Assembly (NCBI RefSeq): GCF_002895005.1
Contig: NZ_POWF01000002.1
Coordinates: 434,001 to 498,000, forward strand
Direction of reading: 5' to 3'
DNA: 64,000 nt
Origin: Hanstruepera neustonica
GTDB lineage: Bacteria; Bacteroidota; Bacteroidia; Flavobacteriales; Flavobacteriaceae
The position numbers were made by a program, and so were the translations under genes. The number at the start of each line of letters is the position of its first letter. The stretch's first letter is position 1. Positions 49,216-58,190 of this stretch are shown piece after piece. The notes under the pieces were generated by a model. The model was not told the DNA's origin and did not search any database. It saw only the letters and a list, made by a program, of their open reading frames with translations.

Positions 49216-52134
49216 ATGAAACTCCCTATTACCTTCTTTTTTGCATTGGTAATACTATTTACTGCCTGCAAGGAAAATAAAGACATTCAACCAGCCCAAA
49301 AAGACACATCACTAATATCCTATGTCAATCCGTTTATTGGAACTGGCGGACATGGACATACCTATCCTGGTGCGACCATGCCTTTTGGGATGATGCAATT
49401 AAGTCCAGATACGCGATTGGATGGTTGGGATGGCTGTTCTGGCTATCATTATTCCGACAATTACATCTATGGTTTTTCACATACGCATTTAAGCGGAACA
49501 GGCGTATCAGACTATGGTGATATTTTATTGATGCCAACCAATGAAGTGAACTTTAACAATGGAGCCGATGGCAAAAAAGGCTATCGGGCTCATTTTAGTC
49601 ACGACAACGAAATTGCAGAACCTGGTTATTATAAAGTACATTTGGATTCAACTAATATTGATGTGGAACTAACCGTTTCCAAACGCAGTGGTATACACAA
49701 GTATCAGTTCCAAAAATCAAGCAGTCAATACATCGTACTGGATTTGGAACATAGAGACGAGTTACTTGATTACAATATTACACAAGTAAGCCCAAAAATA
49801 TTTAAAGGCTACAGACATTCTAAAGCATGGGCAACCAATCAAAAATTGTTTTATTATTTTGAATTATCTCATGAGGCAATTACACAATATCCAGCTCCTG
49901 ATAAACCTACAAAAGCTATTTTAAGTCTGAATAATCCAACTCACGAACCAGTTTATTTAAAAATTGGCATTTCCCCGGTTGATGAGGAAGGTGCACGAAA
50001 GAATTTAGAAACTGAAATTGGTAACAAAAGCTTTGAAGAAGTAAAACAAGAAGCCCAAGATGCCTGGGAAAGTCAGCTTGAAAAAATAGTGGTTGAGAGT
50101 GACAATGACGATTACAAAACCAATTTTTATACCTCATTGTATCATACCATGATTGCTCCAAATTTATATCAAGATGTTGATGGTCGCTATCGTGGTATGG
50201 ATTTAAACATTCATGAAACCAAAGATTTTAAGTATTACACCGTGTTCTCACTTTGGGACACCTATCGAGCCACACATCCACTTTACACCATTATTGAAGA
50301 AGACCGAACCAATGATTTTATCAATACGTTTTTAGCCAAATATGACGAAGGCAGCATCATGCCCATCTGGGATTTATCAGCCTGTTATACAGGTTGTATG
50401 ATCGGGTATCATGCGGTTCCAGTGATTGCCGACGCCTATTTAAAAGGCATTAAAGGTTATAACACCGAAAAGGCTTTGGAGGCCATGAAACATTCGGCTA
50501 CCCGTGATAAATTAGGATTGAAAGGCTATAAGGAATTCGGTTTTATTCCTGTTGAGGAGGAAAGCGAGTCGGTATCCAAAACTTTGGAATATGCTTATGA
50601 CGACTGGACCATTGCACAAATGGCCAAGGCCATGAATAAAACTGAAGACTATAAAACTTATTCAGAGCGCGCCCAATATTATAAAAACGTGTTTGACCCA
50701 GAAAGTCAATTTATGCGTGGTCGTTTTCGCAACACCTGGTTCGCACCTTTTGATCCTTACGAAGTGAATTTTAACTACACCGAAGCTAATTCCTGGCAAT
50801 ACAGTTATTATGTGCCACAAGACATTACAGGGTTCATGAATTTGTTAGGCGGAAAAGATAAATTGGATGCTCATTTGGACAAATTATTTACAGCCGAAGC
50901 GGAAACTTCTGGGAGAGATCAAGCCGATATTACTGGTTTAATTGGCCAGTATGCCCATGGCAATGAACCTAGCCACCACATGGCCTACCTGTACAACTTT
51001 GTCAATAAACCTTATAAAACCCAAGAGAAAGTCCATCAGATTTTAACGGAACTATATACCAACGAACCCGATGGTATTTCAGGGAATGAAGATTGCGGAC
51101 AGATGAGTGCATGGTATGTGTTTTCTTCCATGGGATTTTATCCAGTTACTCCAGCAAGCAATCAATACATTATTGGGACACCTTTGTTTGAAAAAGCAAC
51201 CATTAATTTAGAAAATGGCAAGCAATTCACCATTCAAGCCAATAACCTGTCTGACGACAACATCTATATCGCATCGGTTGAACTTAATGGCCAACCATTA
51301 AACCAATCCTATATCTCTCATGAAGATATTATGAAAAGCGGTCAATTAGTCTTCAATATGACCAATCAAACTACGGAGTGGGCCACACAAGAAGGCGAAG
51401 AACCCGTAACGCGTATTTCCGACAATTTAATTGTACCTGTGCCATTTATTGCCAAAGGCGATGTGGCATTTAAAGGTGAAACAGAGGTTATGTTAGAAAA
51501 TGTGGATAAGGAAGCTCAAATCCTCTATAGATTAAATGATGGTGAATTTAAAACGTATGAGAATCCGTTTACCATTTCAGAACCTACAACACTAGAAATT
51601 TATTCTAAAAAAGGCAATATTGAAAGTGCTAAAATTACTACCCAATTTTATAAAATAGACCCTAACATTTCCATAAAACTAGACACCGAATATGCTAACC
51701 AATATAATGGTGGTGGTAATAACGCCCTTATTGATGGCATTTATGGTACGCAAGATTTTAGAACAGGCACATGGCAAGGGTATTTTGATACCGATTTAAT
51801 AGCAACGGTTGATATAGGAGGTGAAAAGGATATTCAAACTATTTCAGTTAACTTTCTTCAAGACCAAAAGAGCTGGATTTTTCTTCCTACAGTAGTCGAT
51901 TTTTTAATATCATCTGATGGTAAAAATTTCAAATCTGTTTATTCAAAAACATTTGATACTCCAACACCTGGGGAAGGTTCACATATAGAAACCTTAAATT
52001 TTGAGTTAAATAAGAGTAAAGCTCGTTATATACAAATAATCGCCAAAAAATTGGGCAAACTTCCAGAATGGCATATAGGTTACGAACATGATGGACGTAG
52101 TTGGCTATTTGTAGATGAAATCACCATAAAATAA
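49216..52134 (+). CDS. GH92 alpha-mannosidase, lipoprotein
   Basis: A 972-residue exported exo-mannosidase of the calcium-dependent inverting GH92 family, probably alpha-1,2 or other alpha linkages of high-mannose N-glycans. The signal peptide ends with lipobox FTAC. The N-terminal domain begins SYVNPFIGTGGHGHTYPGAT. The catalytic (alpha/alpha)6 barrel has SLWDTYRATHPLY, QADITGLIGQYAHGNEPS and the catalytic-acid region SGNEDCGQMSAWYVFSS. It then carries a chitobiase-C-like domain (about 760-820) and a discoidin-like domain (about 825-972) ending SWLFVDEITIK. It is followed by the glycosylasparaginase gene 5 bp downstream. Confidence 0.94.
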   Translation: MKLPITFFFALVILFTACKENKDIQPAQKDTSLISYVNPFIGTGGHGHTYPGATMPFGMMQLSPDTRLDGWDGCSGYHYSDNYIYGFSHTHLSGTGVSDYGDILLMPTNEVNFNNGADGKKGYRAHFSHDNEIAEPGYYKVHLDSTNIDVELTVSKRSGIHKYQFQKSSSQYIVLDLEHRDELLDYNITQVSPKIFKGYRHSKAWATNQKLFYYFELSHEAITQYPAPDKPTKAILSLNNPTHEPVYLKIGISPVDEEGARKNLETEIGNKSFEEVKQEAQDAWESQLEKIVVESDNDDYKTNFYTSLYHTMIAPNLYQDVDGRYRGMDLNIHETKDFKYYTVFSLWDTYRATHPLYTIIEEDRTNDFINTFLAKYDEGSIMPIWDLSACYTGCMIGYHAVPVIADAYLKGIKGYNTEKALEAMKHSATRDKLGLKGYKEFGFIPVEEESESVSKTLEYAYDDWTIAQMAKAMNKTEDYKTYSERAQYYKNVFDPESQFMRGRFRNTWFAPFDPYEVNFNYTEANSWQYSYYVPQDITGFMNLLGGKDKLDAHLDKLFTAEAETSGRDQADITGLIGQYAHGNEPSHHMAYLYNFVNKPYKTQEKVHQILTELYTNEPDGISGNEDCGQMSAWYVFSSMGFYPVTPASNQYIIGTPLFEKATINLENGKQFTIQANNLSDDNIYIASVELNGQPLNQSYISHEDIMKSGQLVFNMTNQTTEWATQEGEEPVTRISDNLIVPVPFIAKGDVAFKGETEVMLENVDKEAQILYRLNDGEFKTYENPFTISEPTTLEIYSKKGNIESAKITTQFYKIDPNISIKLDTEYANQYNGGGNNALIDGIYGTQDFRTGTWQGYFDTDLIATVDIGGEKDIQTISVNFLQDQKSWIFLPTVVDFLISSDGKNFKSVYSKTFDTPTPGEGSHIETLNFELNKSKARYIQIIAKKLGKLPEWHIGYEHDGRSWLFVDEITIK

Positions 52135-52139
52135 TTATT

Positions 52140-53150
52140 ATGAAACGAAGACATTTTTTAAAAAACGCAGCATTATCTGGAGCAGGTGTTGCTGTTGGTA
52201 GCACACTATTAAGTTGCGCTGATAACGATAAAAAAGTTGAAACAAGCGTGGCAACTCCAACACCAAATTCAAAAGCAAGCTTACCATTGGTTATTGCCAC
52301 TTGGCATGTTAAAGAAGCTACCGCTAAAGCCTGGGAAGTATTACAAGCTGGCGGCAATGCTTTAGATGCCGTAGAGCAAGGTTGTATGGTGGAAGAAGCT
52401 AACGAAAAAGGTCAATCGGTTGGTAAAGGTGGTTTGCCAGATCGTGATGGCCATGTGACATTAGACGCTTGCATTATGGACAAACATGGTAATTGTGGTT
52501 CTGTTGTTTTTTTAGAAAATATTGTTCACGCTGTTTCTGTAGCCAGAAAAGTGATGGAGGACACACCTCATGTCATGCTTGCTGGAAAAGGGGCTGAACA
52601 ATTTGCATTGGAGCAAGGCTTTAAAAAGGAGAATTTATTGACTGAAGCCTCAAAAAAAGCTTGGGAAGAATGGAAAGTTAACAGTGAGTACAAACCCATA
52701 ATAAACATAGAAAATCACGATACCATTGGCATGCTAGCTATTGATAAAAATGGTGATATTTCTGGTGCTTGTACTACTAGTGGATTGGCCTACAAAATGC
52801 ATGGCCGTGTTGGTGACTCTCCCATTATTGGTTCTGGATTGTTCGTGGATAATGAAATTGGTGCGTGTGTAGCCACAGGTTTGGGCGAAGAAGTAGTTAA
52901 AACCGTGGGATCCTTTTTGGTTGTGGAATTGATGCGTCAAGGTAAAACGCCTCAAGAAGCTTGTGAAGAAGCTATTAGCCGCATTGTAAATAAGCCCAAT
53001 AGCAATTATAAGGATTTTCAAGTTGGTTATATTGCAGTCAACAAACAAGGCGAAACGGGAAGCTATTCTATTCATCAATGGTTTAGTATGACTAAATACC
53101 AAGATGGTGTCAATGAGCAGATTCAGTCAGATTTTTTCAATAAATCTTAA
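52140..53150 (+). CDS. Glycosylasparaginase (N4-(beta-N-acetylglucosaminyl)-L-asparaginase), exported
   Basis: A 336-residue Ntn-hydrolase that cuts the amide bond between GlcNAc and Asn, the final step in glycoprotein breakdown. The N-terminus has a Tat-like signal (KRRHFLKNAALSGAGVAVGS) with a lipobox LLSC. The autocleavage/nucleophile Thr is in HDTIGMLAID, and substrate-binding residues appear in GRVGDSPIIGSGLFVDN and ATGLGEEV, closely like aspartylglucosaminidases. It is 5 bp after the GH92 gene on the same strand. It differs from the second Ntn asparaginase at about 58-59 kb, which is cytosolic. Confidence 0.93.
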   Translation: MKRRHFLKNAALSGAGVAVGSTLLSCADNDKKVETSVATPTPNSKASLPLVIATWHVKEATAKAWEVLQAGGNALDAVEQGCMVEEANEKGQSVGKGGLPDRDGHVTLDACIMDKHGNCGSVVFLENIVHAVSVARKVMEDTPHVMLAGKGAEQFALEQGFKKENLLTEASKKAWEEWKVNSEYKPIINIENHDTIGMLAIDKNGDISGACTTSGLAYKMHGRVGDSPIIGSGLFVDNEIGACVATGLGEEVVKTVGSFLVVELMRQGKTPQEACEEAISRIVNKPNSNYKDFQVGYIAVNKQGETGSYSIHQWFSMTKYQDGVNEQIQSDFFNKS

Positions 53151-54556
53151 AACCATTTAATCGTTAAATCCACTATTTTTTGTTTCCAATTGTTATATGG
53201 TGGTTTTAATAAATCAACTGCCCCAAAGGTATGTTGTTTTAATAGCGACCGTTGGTTGGTAAACTCCAAAAACCCAAAATAGCCATGGGATTTACCAATT
53301 CCACTATTGTTAGAGCCACCAAAAGGTAAATTATGGTTTAAGTATTGCAGTAAGTTATGATTGATACATGTTCCTCCAGCTCGTGTATTATCTAAAATAT
53401 AATTGATGTTTTTTTTCTTTTTGCTATAAATATATAAAGCCAAAGGTTTTTCTTTTGAATTAATATAATCTACAGCTTCTTCAAGTGTCTTATACGTTTT
53501 CAAAGGTAAAACGGGACCAAAAATTTCTTCCTGCATAAGTTTACTATCCTCATTCAAATCTGAAATCAATGTTGGCTCTATATAGTTGTTCTCATCATTT
53601 GACTGACCTCCCGAGTCTATTTTGGCGTTTTGGGATTTTGAGTCTTCAAGTAATTCGTTCAGGCGACTAAAATGCTTTTTGTTTACAATACGGCTATAAG
53701 CTTCAGAAGATTCTGGTTGTTCAGAATAAAATTTGCTCACCTGCTTTTTGAAACTTGTTATAAATGATTCTTTGATGCGTTCGTCAACAAGCACATAATC
53801 TGGTGCAATACAAGTCTGGCCTGCATTCATGAACTTGCCATAAATTATTTTACCGACAACTTTATCAATATTCACTGAATCATCAATAATTGTTGGGGAC
53901 TTCCCTCCTAATTCCAAAGTCACCGAAGTAAGATGTTTAGAAGCCGCTTTCATTACAATTTTACCTACAGCTGGTGAACCTGTGAAAAAAATATGATTAA
54001 AAGGTAATTCCAATAACGCTTGAGAGGTTTCTACTTCACCTTCGACTAATGCTATTTCGTTTTCATCAAATAAATCAGCGACTATTTTAGCCATCAAACG
54101 AGATGTATTCGGAGTCATTTCCGAAGGCTTCAAGATAACGGCGTTACCACCGGCAATTGCTGATACCAGAGGCCCAAATGTTAAATTTATAGGATAATTC
54201 CAAGGTGAAATAACCAAACAAACACCTTTTGGTTCGTTGATAATGTATGAACTGCTTCCCAACATAGCTAAAGGCGTACCTACGTGTTGTTTTTTTAGCC
54301 ATGATTTCAAGTTTTTGGAAACATACTTGATTTCATCAATAACAGGATAAATTTCAGTAAGGTCAACCTCTAATTGGGGTTTTTTAAAATCGGCATACAA
54401 CGCATCTCGAATATCTTGTTTATAAGTGCTCTCTAATGCGTGTTTTAATTTTTTGAGTTTTATGACACGCTCCTTATAATTGGTATTACCAATATTGAAT
54501 TGGTTTGCTTTTTGTTTGTCAAACAAACTCGCAAACATATTGTCAGAATAACTCAT
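53147..54556 (-). CDS. Aldehyde dehydrogenase, class 3 type
   Basis: A 469-residue NAD(P)-dependent enzyme oxidising aldehydes to acids. The catalytic Cys is in NAGQTCIAPDYVLVDE and the Glu in ELGGKSPTIID; the NAD-binding region has LTFGPLVSAIAGGNAVILKPSE-type residues. It is short, in the ALDH3 style, with a hydrophobic C-terminal segment. It starts 7 bp after the cyanophycin synthetase gene, so the two are probably one operon. How an aldehyde would link to cyanophycin is unclear. It overlaps the stop of the convergent glycosylasparaginase gene. Confidence 0.92.
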   Translation of the reverse strand: MSYSDNMFASLFDKQKANQFNIGNTNYKERVIKLKKLKHALESTYKQDIRDALYADFKKPQLEVDLTEIYPVIDEIKYVSKNLKSWLKKQHVGTPLAMLGSSSYIINEPKGVCLVISPWNYPINLTFGPLVSAIAGGNAVILKPSEMTPNTSRLMAKIVADLFDENEIALVEGEVETSQALLELPFNHIFFTGSPAVGKIVMKAASKHLTSVTLELGGKSPTIIDDSVNIDKVVGKIIYGKFMNAGQTCIAPDYVLVDERIKESFITSFKKQVSKFYSEQPESSEAYSRIVNKKHFSRLNELLEDSKSQNAKIDSGGQSNDENNYIEPTLISDLNEDSKLMQEEIFGPVLPLKTYKTLEEAVDYINSKEKPLALYIYSKKKKNINYILDNTRAGGTCINHNLLQYLNHNLPFGGSNNSGIGKSHGYFGFLEFTNQRSLLKQHTFGAVDLLKPPYNNWKQKIVDLTIKWF

Positions 54557-54563
54557 AAATTCA

Positions 54564-57203
54564 TTAGGCCAAAAATGGCTCTCCTTTTAAATCTTGTTCT
54601 TTAAATTTCTTTACCAACTCCAAAGCATCAGGAATGACATCACTGCATAAAATAATTAATGATCCCTTTTGAGCATTTTTAACCGCATGGGTTATGGCCT
54701 CTCTTTCGGAAGGAATAATAGTGGTCTTCTTATTCGGGTCTTTCATTTTAATACCATCATTCAAGAGTTTAATAAGTTCCTCTTCCGTGCGACCTCTTAA
54801 ACGTTTATCTTGACGGATTATGATTTCATCAAACATCTCTGCAGCAATACTCCCTACTTGGTTAGTATCTTCATCACGTCTATCACCTACACCCGCGATA
54901 ATACCGACCTTGACGGTAGCATCCAGTTCATCTGTAAATTTCTTTAATGCCATCATCCCAGCTGGATTGTGTGCATAATCCAGTAAAATGGTAAAATCTT
55001 TAAATTCGAATAAATTCAGTCGACCTGGTGTTTGTGATGCCGAAGGTATGAAGGTTTCCAAAGCAGCTTTAATGTCTTCTATACTGATTCCTTGTACATG
55101 GGCTGCCAATACGGCTGCTAGTACATTTTGAATCATAAAAGTCGCTTTGCCTCCATAGGTTAATGGAATGTTTTCGGCTCTCATAATGCGCATTTTCCAA
55201 ACACCTCTGCAAATAGTTACATATCCGTTTTCATGAACTGCTGTGATACCATTTAAACGCTGTAAGGCTTTTATTCTAGGGTTATTTTCATCCATTGAAA
55301 ACAAGGCTACGTTACATTCTACAGAACGTCTCATATCATAAACCAAGTCATCATCAGCATTCAAAATGGCATAACCACTTGGTAAAACCGTTTCAGGAAT
55401 AACACCTTTAACCTTTGCCAATTGCTCAATGGTGTGAATCCCTTTTAATCCTAAATGGTCTGCAGCCACATTGGTCACAATCCCGACATCACATTTTTTA
55501 AAGCCCAAACCAGCACGTAATAAACCGCCTCTAGCACATTCCAAAACTGCAAAATTGACGGTTGGGTCTTTCAATACAAATTCCGCACTAGCTGGACCCG
55601 TACAATCCCCTTTCATCAATAATCGGTTTTGAATATAAACACCATCACTGGTTGTATAACCCACTCTATATCCTTTCATTTTTGCAATGTGAGCCATTAA
55701 GCGCGATGTTGTGGTCTTTCCATTGGTTCCCGTGATAGCGATAATAGGAATTCGGCCTGTATCCCCTTTTTGTGGGAATAATTTATCAATTACTGGTGCC
55801 GCCACGTTACGAGGCAACCCAGATGTTGGTGCCAGGTGCATTCTAAACCCAGGACCTGCATTAACCTCTAAAACGGCTCCACCTGTTTCCGAAAGCGGTT
55901 GTGAAATATCAGTCGTCATGATATCAATGCCACATATATCCAAATCAATAATTTTTGAAATACGCTCTGCCATACTTACGTTTGCTGGATGCACAATATC
56001 GGTGACATCTTCAGCGGTTCCACCCGTGCTTAAGTTAGCTGTGTCTTTTAATATTAATCGTTCACCGTCTGGAATTATGGATTCTAATGTATAACCAGCA
56101 TCTTTAATGATGGTTTTGGTCAGTTCGTTAACAGTAATCTGTGTAAGTACATTCTCATGTCCATAACCACGACGCGGATCTTTATTGACTTCATCAATCA
56201 ATTCTTGAACGGTTGACTTACCATTACCGATGACATGAGCAGGTGTTCGCTTGGCTGCTGCAACCAATTTGTTGTTAATAACTAATAATCGGTAATCTTC
56301 ACCAACTATAAATTTTTCAACGATTATGGCGCCGCTTCTGGAACTTTCTTTGGCTTGTCTGAAGGCTTCCAAAGCCTCATCATAGTTTTGAATATTAACA
56401 GTAATCCCACGGCCATGATTACCGTCTATTGGTTTGATTACCAATGGGAATCCCACATAATCACAGGCATCTTCCAAACTACTTTCTCTTCGAATAATAT
56501 CACCACGAGGTACTTCGACTTCTGCTTGCTCCAAAAGGAATTTAGTATCTTCTTTATCACAAGCCAACTCTACACCAATACTACTTGTTTCACTGGTTAC
56601 CGTTGCTTGAATACGTTTTTGATTGGCACCATAACCCAATTGACATAAGGAATATTTATTCAAGCGAATCCAAGGAATGCCACGTGCTTCTGCTTCTTCA
56701 ACAATAGAGCCGGTACTTGGCCCTAAACGATCATCCTCACGCAATTCGCGCATTTTTTGAATATCGTCTGCCATGTCATAATCCTCACCTGCAATTAATG
56801 CTTCACATATTCTGACTGATGCCTTGGCTGCATAACGCCCAACCGATTCTTCCATATAGGCGAACACAACATTATAAACCCCTTTTTCACCATAACCGCG
56901 AGTTCTTCCAAATCCCACATCCATGCCAGCCAATGTTTGGATTTCCAGAGCAATGTGCTCAATAATATGACCCATCCATGTACCTTCCTCTACCCGCTGA
57001 AAAAAACCACCCGGCTCTCCAACAGAACAACGATGCTCATACATGCCAGGAAACATTGCTTTAAGCCTATCATAAAACCCATCAACCTTGTTGGATGGTC
57101 GCTCTTCCATGTCTTCTAAATCTAGAACCATGACGATTAGTTTATGACGACGAACAGACCAATAATTCGGCCCTCTCATAGCATTGATTTCCCTTATTTT
57201 CAT
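54564..57203 (-). CDS. cphA: Cyanophycin synthetase
   Basis: CphA builds cyanophycin, a polyaspartate backbone with arginine side chains, using two ATP-dependent steps. The 879-residue length matches cyanobacterial CphA. The N-terminal primer-binding domain occupies about residues 1-200. The ATP-grasp domain at about 215-480 has FPLVIKPIDGNHGRGITV and VEKFIVGEDYRLLVI. The Mur-ligase-like domain has the P-loop AITGTNGKTTTSRL (about 490-503). It is divergent from cyanophycinase, with a 106-bp gap. Whether Lys can replace Arg as side chain cannot be told. Confidence 0.96.
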   Translation of the reverse strand: MKIREINAMRGPNYWSVRRHKLIVMVLDLEDMEERPSNKVDGFYDRLKAMFPGMYEHRCSVGEPGGFFQRVEEGTWMGHIIEHIALEIQTLAGMDVGFGRTRGYGEKGVYNVVFAYMEESVGRYAAKASVRICEALIAGEDYDMADDIQKMRELREDDRLGPSTGSIVEEAEARGIPWIRLNKYSLCQLGYGANQKRIQATVTSETSSIGVELACDKEDTKFLLEQAEVEVPRGDIIRRESSLEDACDYVGFPLVIKPIDGNHGRGITVNIQNYDEALEAFRQAKESSRSGAIIVEKFIVGEDYRLLVINNKLVAAAKRTPAHVIGNGKSTVQELIDEVNKDPRRGYGHENVLTQITVNELTKTIIKDAGYTLESIIPDGERLILKDTANLSTGGTAEDVTDIVHPANVSMAERISKIIDLDICGIDIMTTDISQPLSETGGAVLEVNAGPGFRMHLAPTSGLPRNVAAPVIDKLFPQKGDTGRIPIIAITGTNGKTTTSRLMAHIAKMKGYRVGYTTSDGVYIQNRLLMKGDCTGPASAEFVLKDPTVNFAVLECARGGLLRAGLGFKKCDVGIVTNVAADHLGLKGIHTIEQLAKVKGVIPETVLPSGYAILNADDDLVYDMRRSVECNVALFSMDENNPRIKALQRLNGITAVHENGYVTICRGVWKMRIMRAENIPLTYGGKATFMIQNVLAAVLAAHVQGISIEDIKAALETFIPSASQTPGRLNLFEFKDFTILLDYAHNPAGMMALKKFTDELDATVKVGIIAGVGDRRDEDTNQVGSIAAEMFDEIIIRQDKRLRGRTEEELIKLLNDGIKMKDPNKKTTIIPSEREAITHAVKNAQKGSLIILCSDVIPDALELVKKFKEQDLKGEPFLA

Positions 57204-57274
57204 ATTGTTAGTTTTTAGTTTTATTTAAAGTGAAAGATTATAAATATATACATTTTTCTAATAAAATTTTAGTT

Positions 57275-57282
57275 TATTTTTG
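57275..57282 (+). promoter_or_regulatory. Predicted -7 box for cyanophycinase
   Basis: TATTTTTG is a perfect match, 27 nt before the ATG. A near-consensus TATATTTA lies on the opposite strand for cphA. Confidence 0.5.
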
Positions 57283-57309
57283 TCCAATAATTTTTTTGAA
57301 ACAGATTGT

Positions 57310-58170
57310 ATGAAGCGGAATAAAGGCACATTAATCCCTATTGGCGGAAATGAAGATAAAGGTGTTGTTGAAGATGACTTTAACAAGCTTGACTATATTG
57401 AAGAAGGTATCTTATCCCATGTGGTTAGAGAAGCAGGTGGTGTTGAAGCCAAAATTGTAGTCATACCCACAGCTTCCAGAATCCCAAAGGAAGTGGGTAA
57501 CAATTACATAGATGCCTTTGAAACATTGGGTTGTAAACATGTTACTGTTTTGAATATCAGAAGCAAACAAGATTCTGAAAATCCTGAATTCATTACAGCC
57601 GTCAAAGCAGCGAATTGCGTCATGTTTTCTGGTGGCGATCAGTCCAAAATTACCGACAGAATCGGTGGTTCATCCATTCATAATATTCTAATCAATCGTT
57701 ACAAAAACGAAAAAGGTTTCGTGATTGCGGGAACCAGTGCTGGCGCTATGGCTATGGCTCAAGAAATGATTGCTGGTGGCAGTGCTACAGAATCCTTTGT
57801 TAAGGGCGCTGTCAATATGTATAAAGGTTTAAGTCTGATTCCTGAATTGATTATAGATACGCATTTTATTCAACGTGGTCGATTTGGACGGGTTTCAGAA
57901 GCTGTTGCCAAGTTCCCTGATAAAATTGGTATTGGATTGGCTGAAGATACCGGACTCATCATCAAGCATGGCATTGTTGAAGTTATTGGTTCAGGTATGG
58001 TTATTATATTTGATCCTCGAAAACTGAAACACAATAACGAAAGGATTCTAAAGGTTGGTACACCCATGTCTTTGACCAACTTAAAAGTTCATGTTTTAGC
58101 CAATGGTGACCGCTTTAATATTAAAAAGAAAAAGGTAAAAGTACTACCCGTAGAATCACCTTTTATCTAA
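57310..58170 (+). CDS. cphB: Cyanophycinase, cytosolic
   Basis: A 286-residue serine exopeptidase of the S51 type that trims cyanophycin to beta-Asp-Arg dipeptides. The nucleophile elbow is IAGTSAGAMAMAQ, and the LIPIGGNEDKG start and GGDQSKITDRI segment are typical. There is no signal peptide. The chosen ATG gives MKRNKGTLIPIGG; an upstream TTG would lie inside the promoter box. It is divergent from cphA and convergent with the isoaspartyl peptidase gene. Confidence 0.96.
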   Translation: MKRNKGTLIPIGGNEDKGVVEDDFNKLDYIEEGILSHVVREAGGVEAKIVVIPTASRIPKEVGNNYIDAFETLGCKHVTVLNIRSKQDSENPEFITAVKAANCVMFSGGDQSKITDRIGGSSIHNILINRYKNEKGFVIAGTSAGAMAMAQEMIAGGSATESFVKGAVNMYKGLSLIPELIIDTHFIQRGRFGRVSEAVAKFPDKIGIGLAEDTGLIIKHGIVEVIGSGMVIIFDPRKLKHNNERILKVGTPMSLTNLKVHVLANGDRFNIKKKKVKVLPVESPFI

Positions 58171-58190
58171 AGTATACTTCCAGTAGAATT

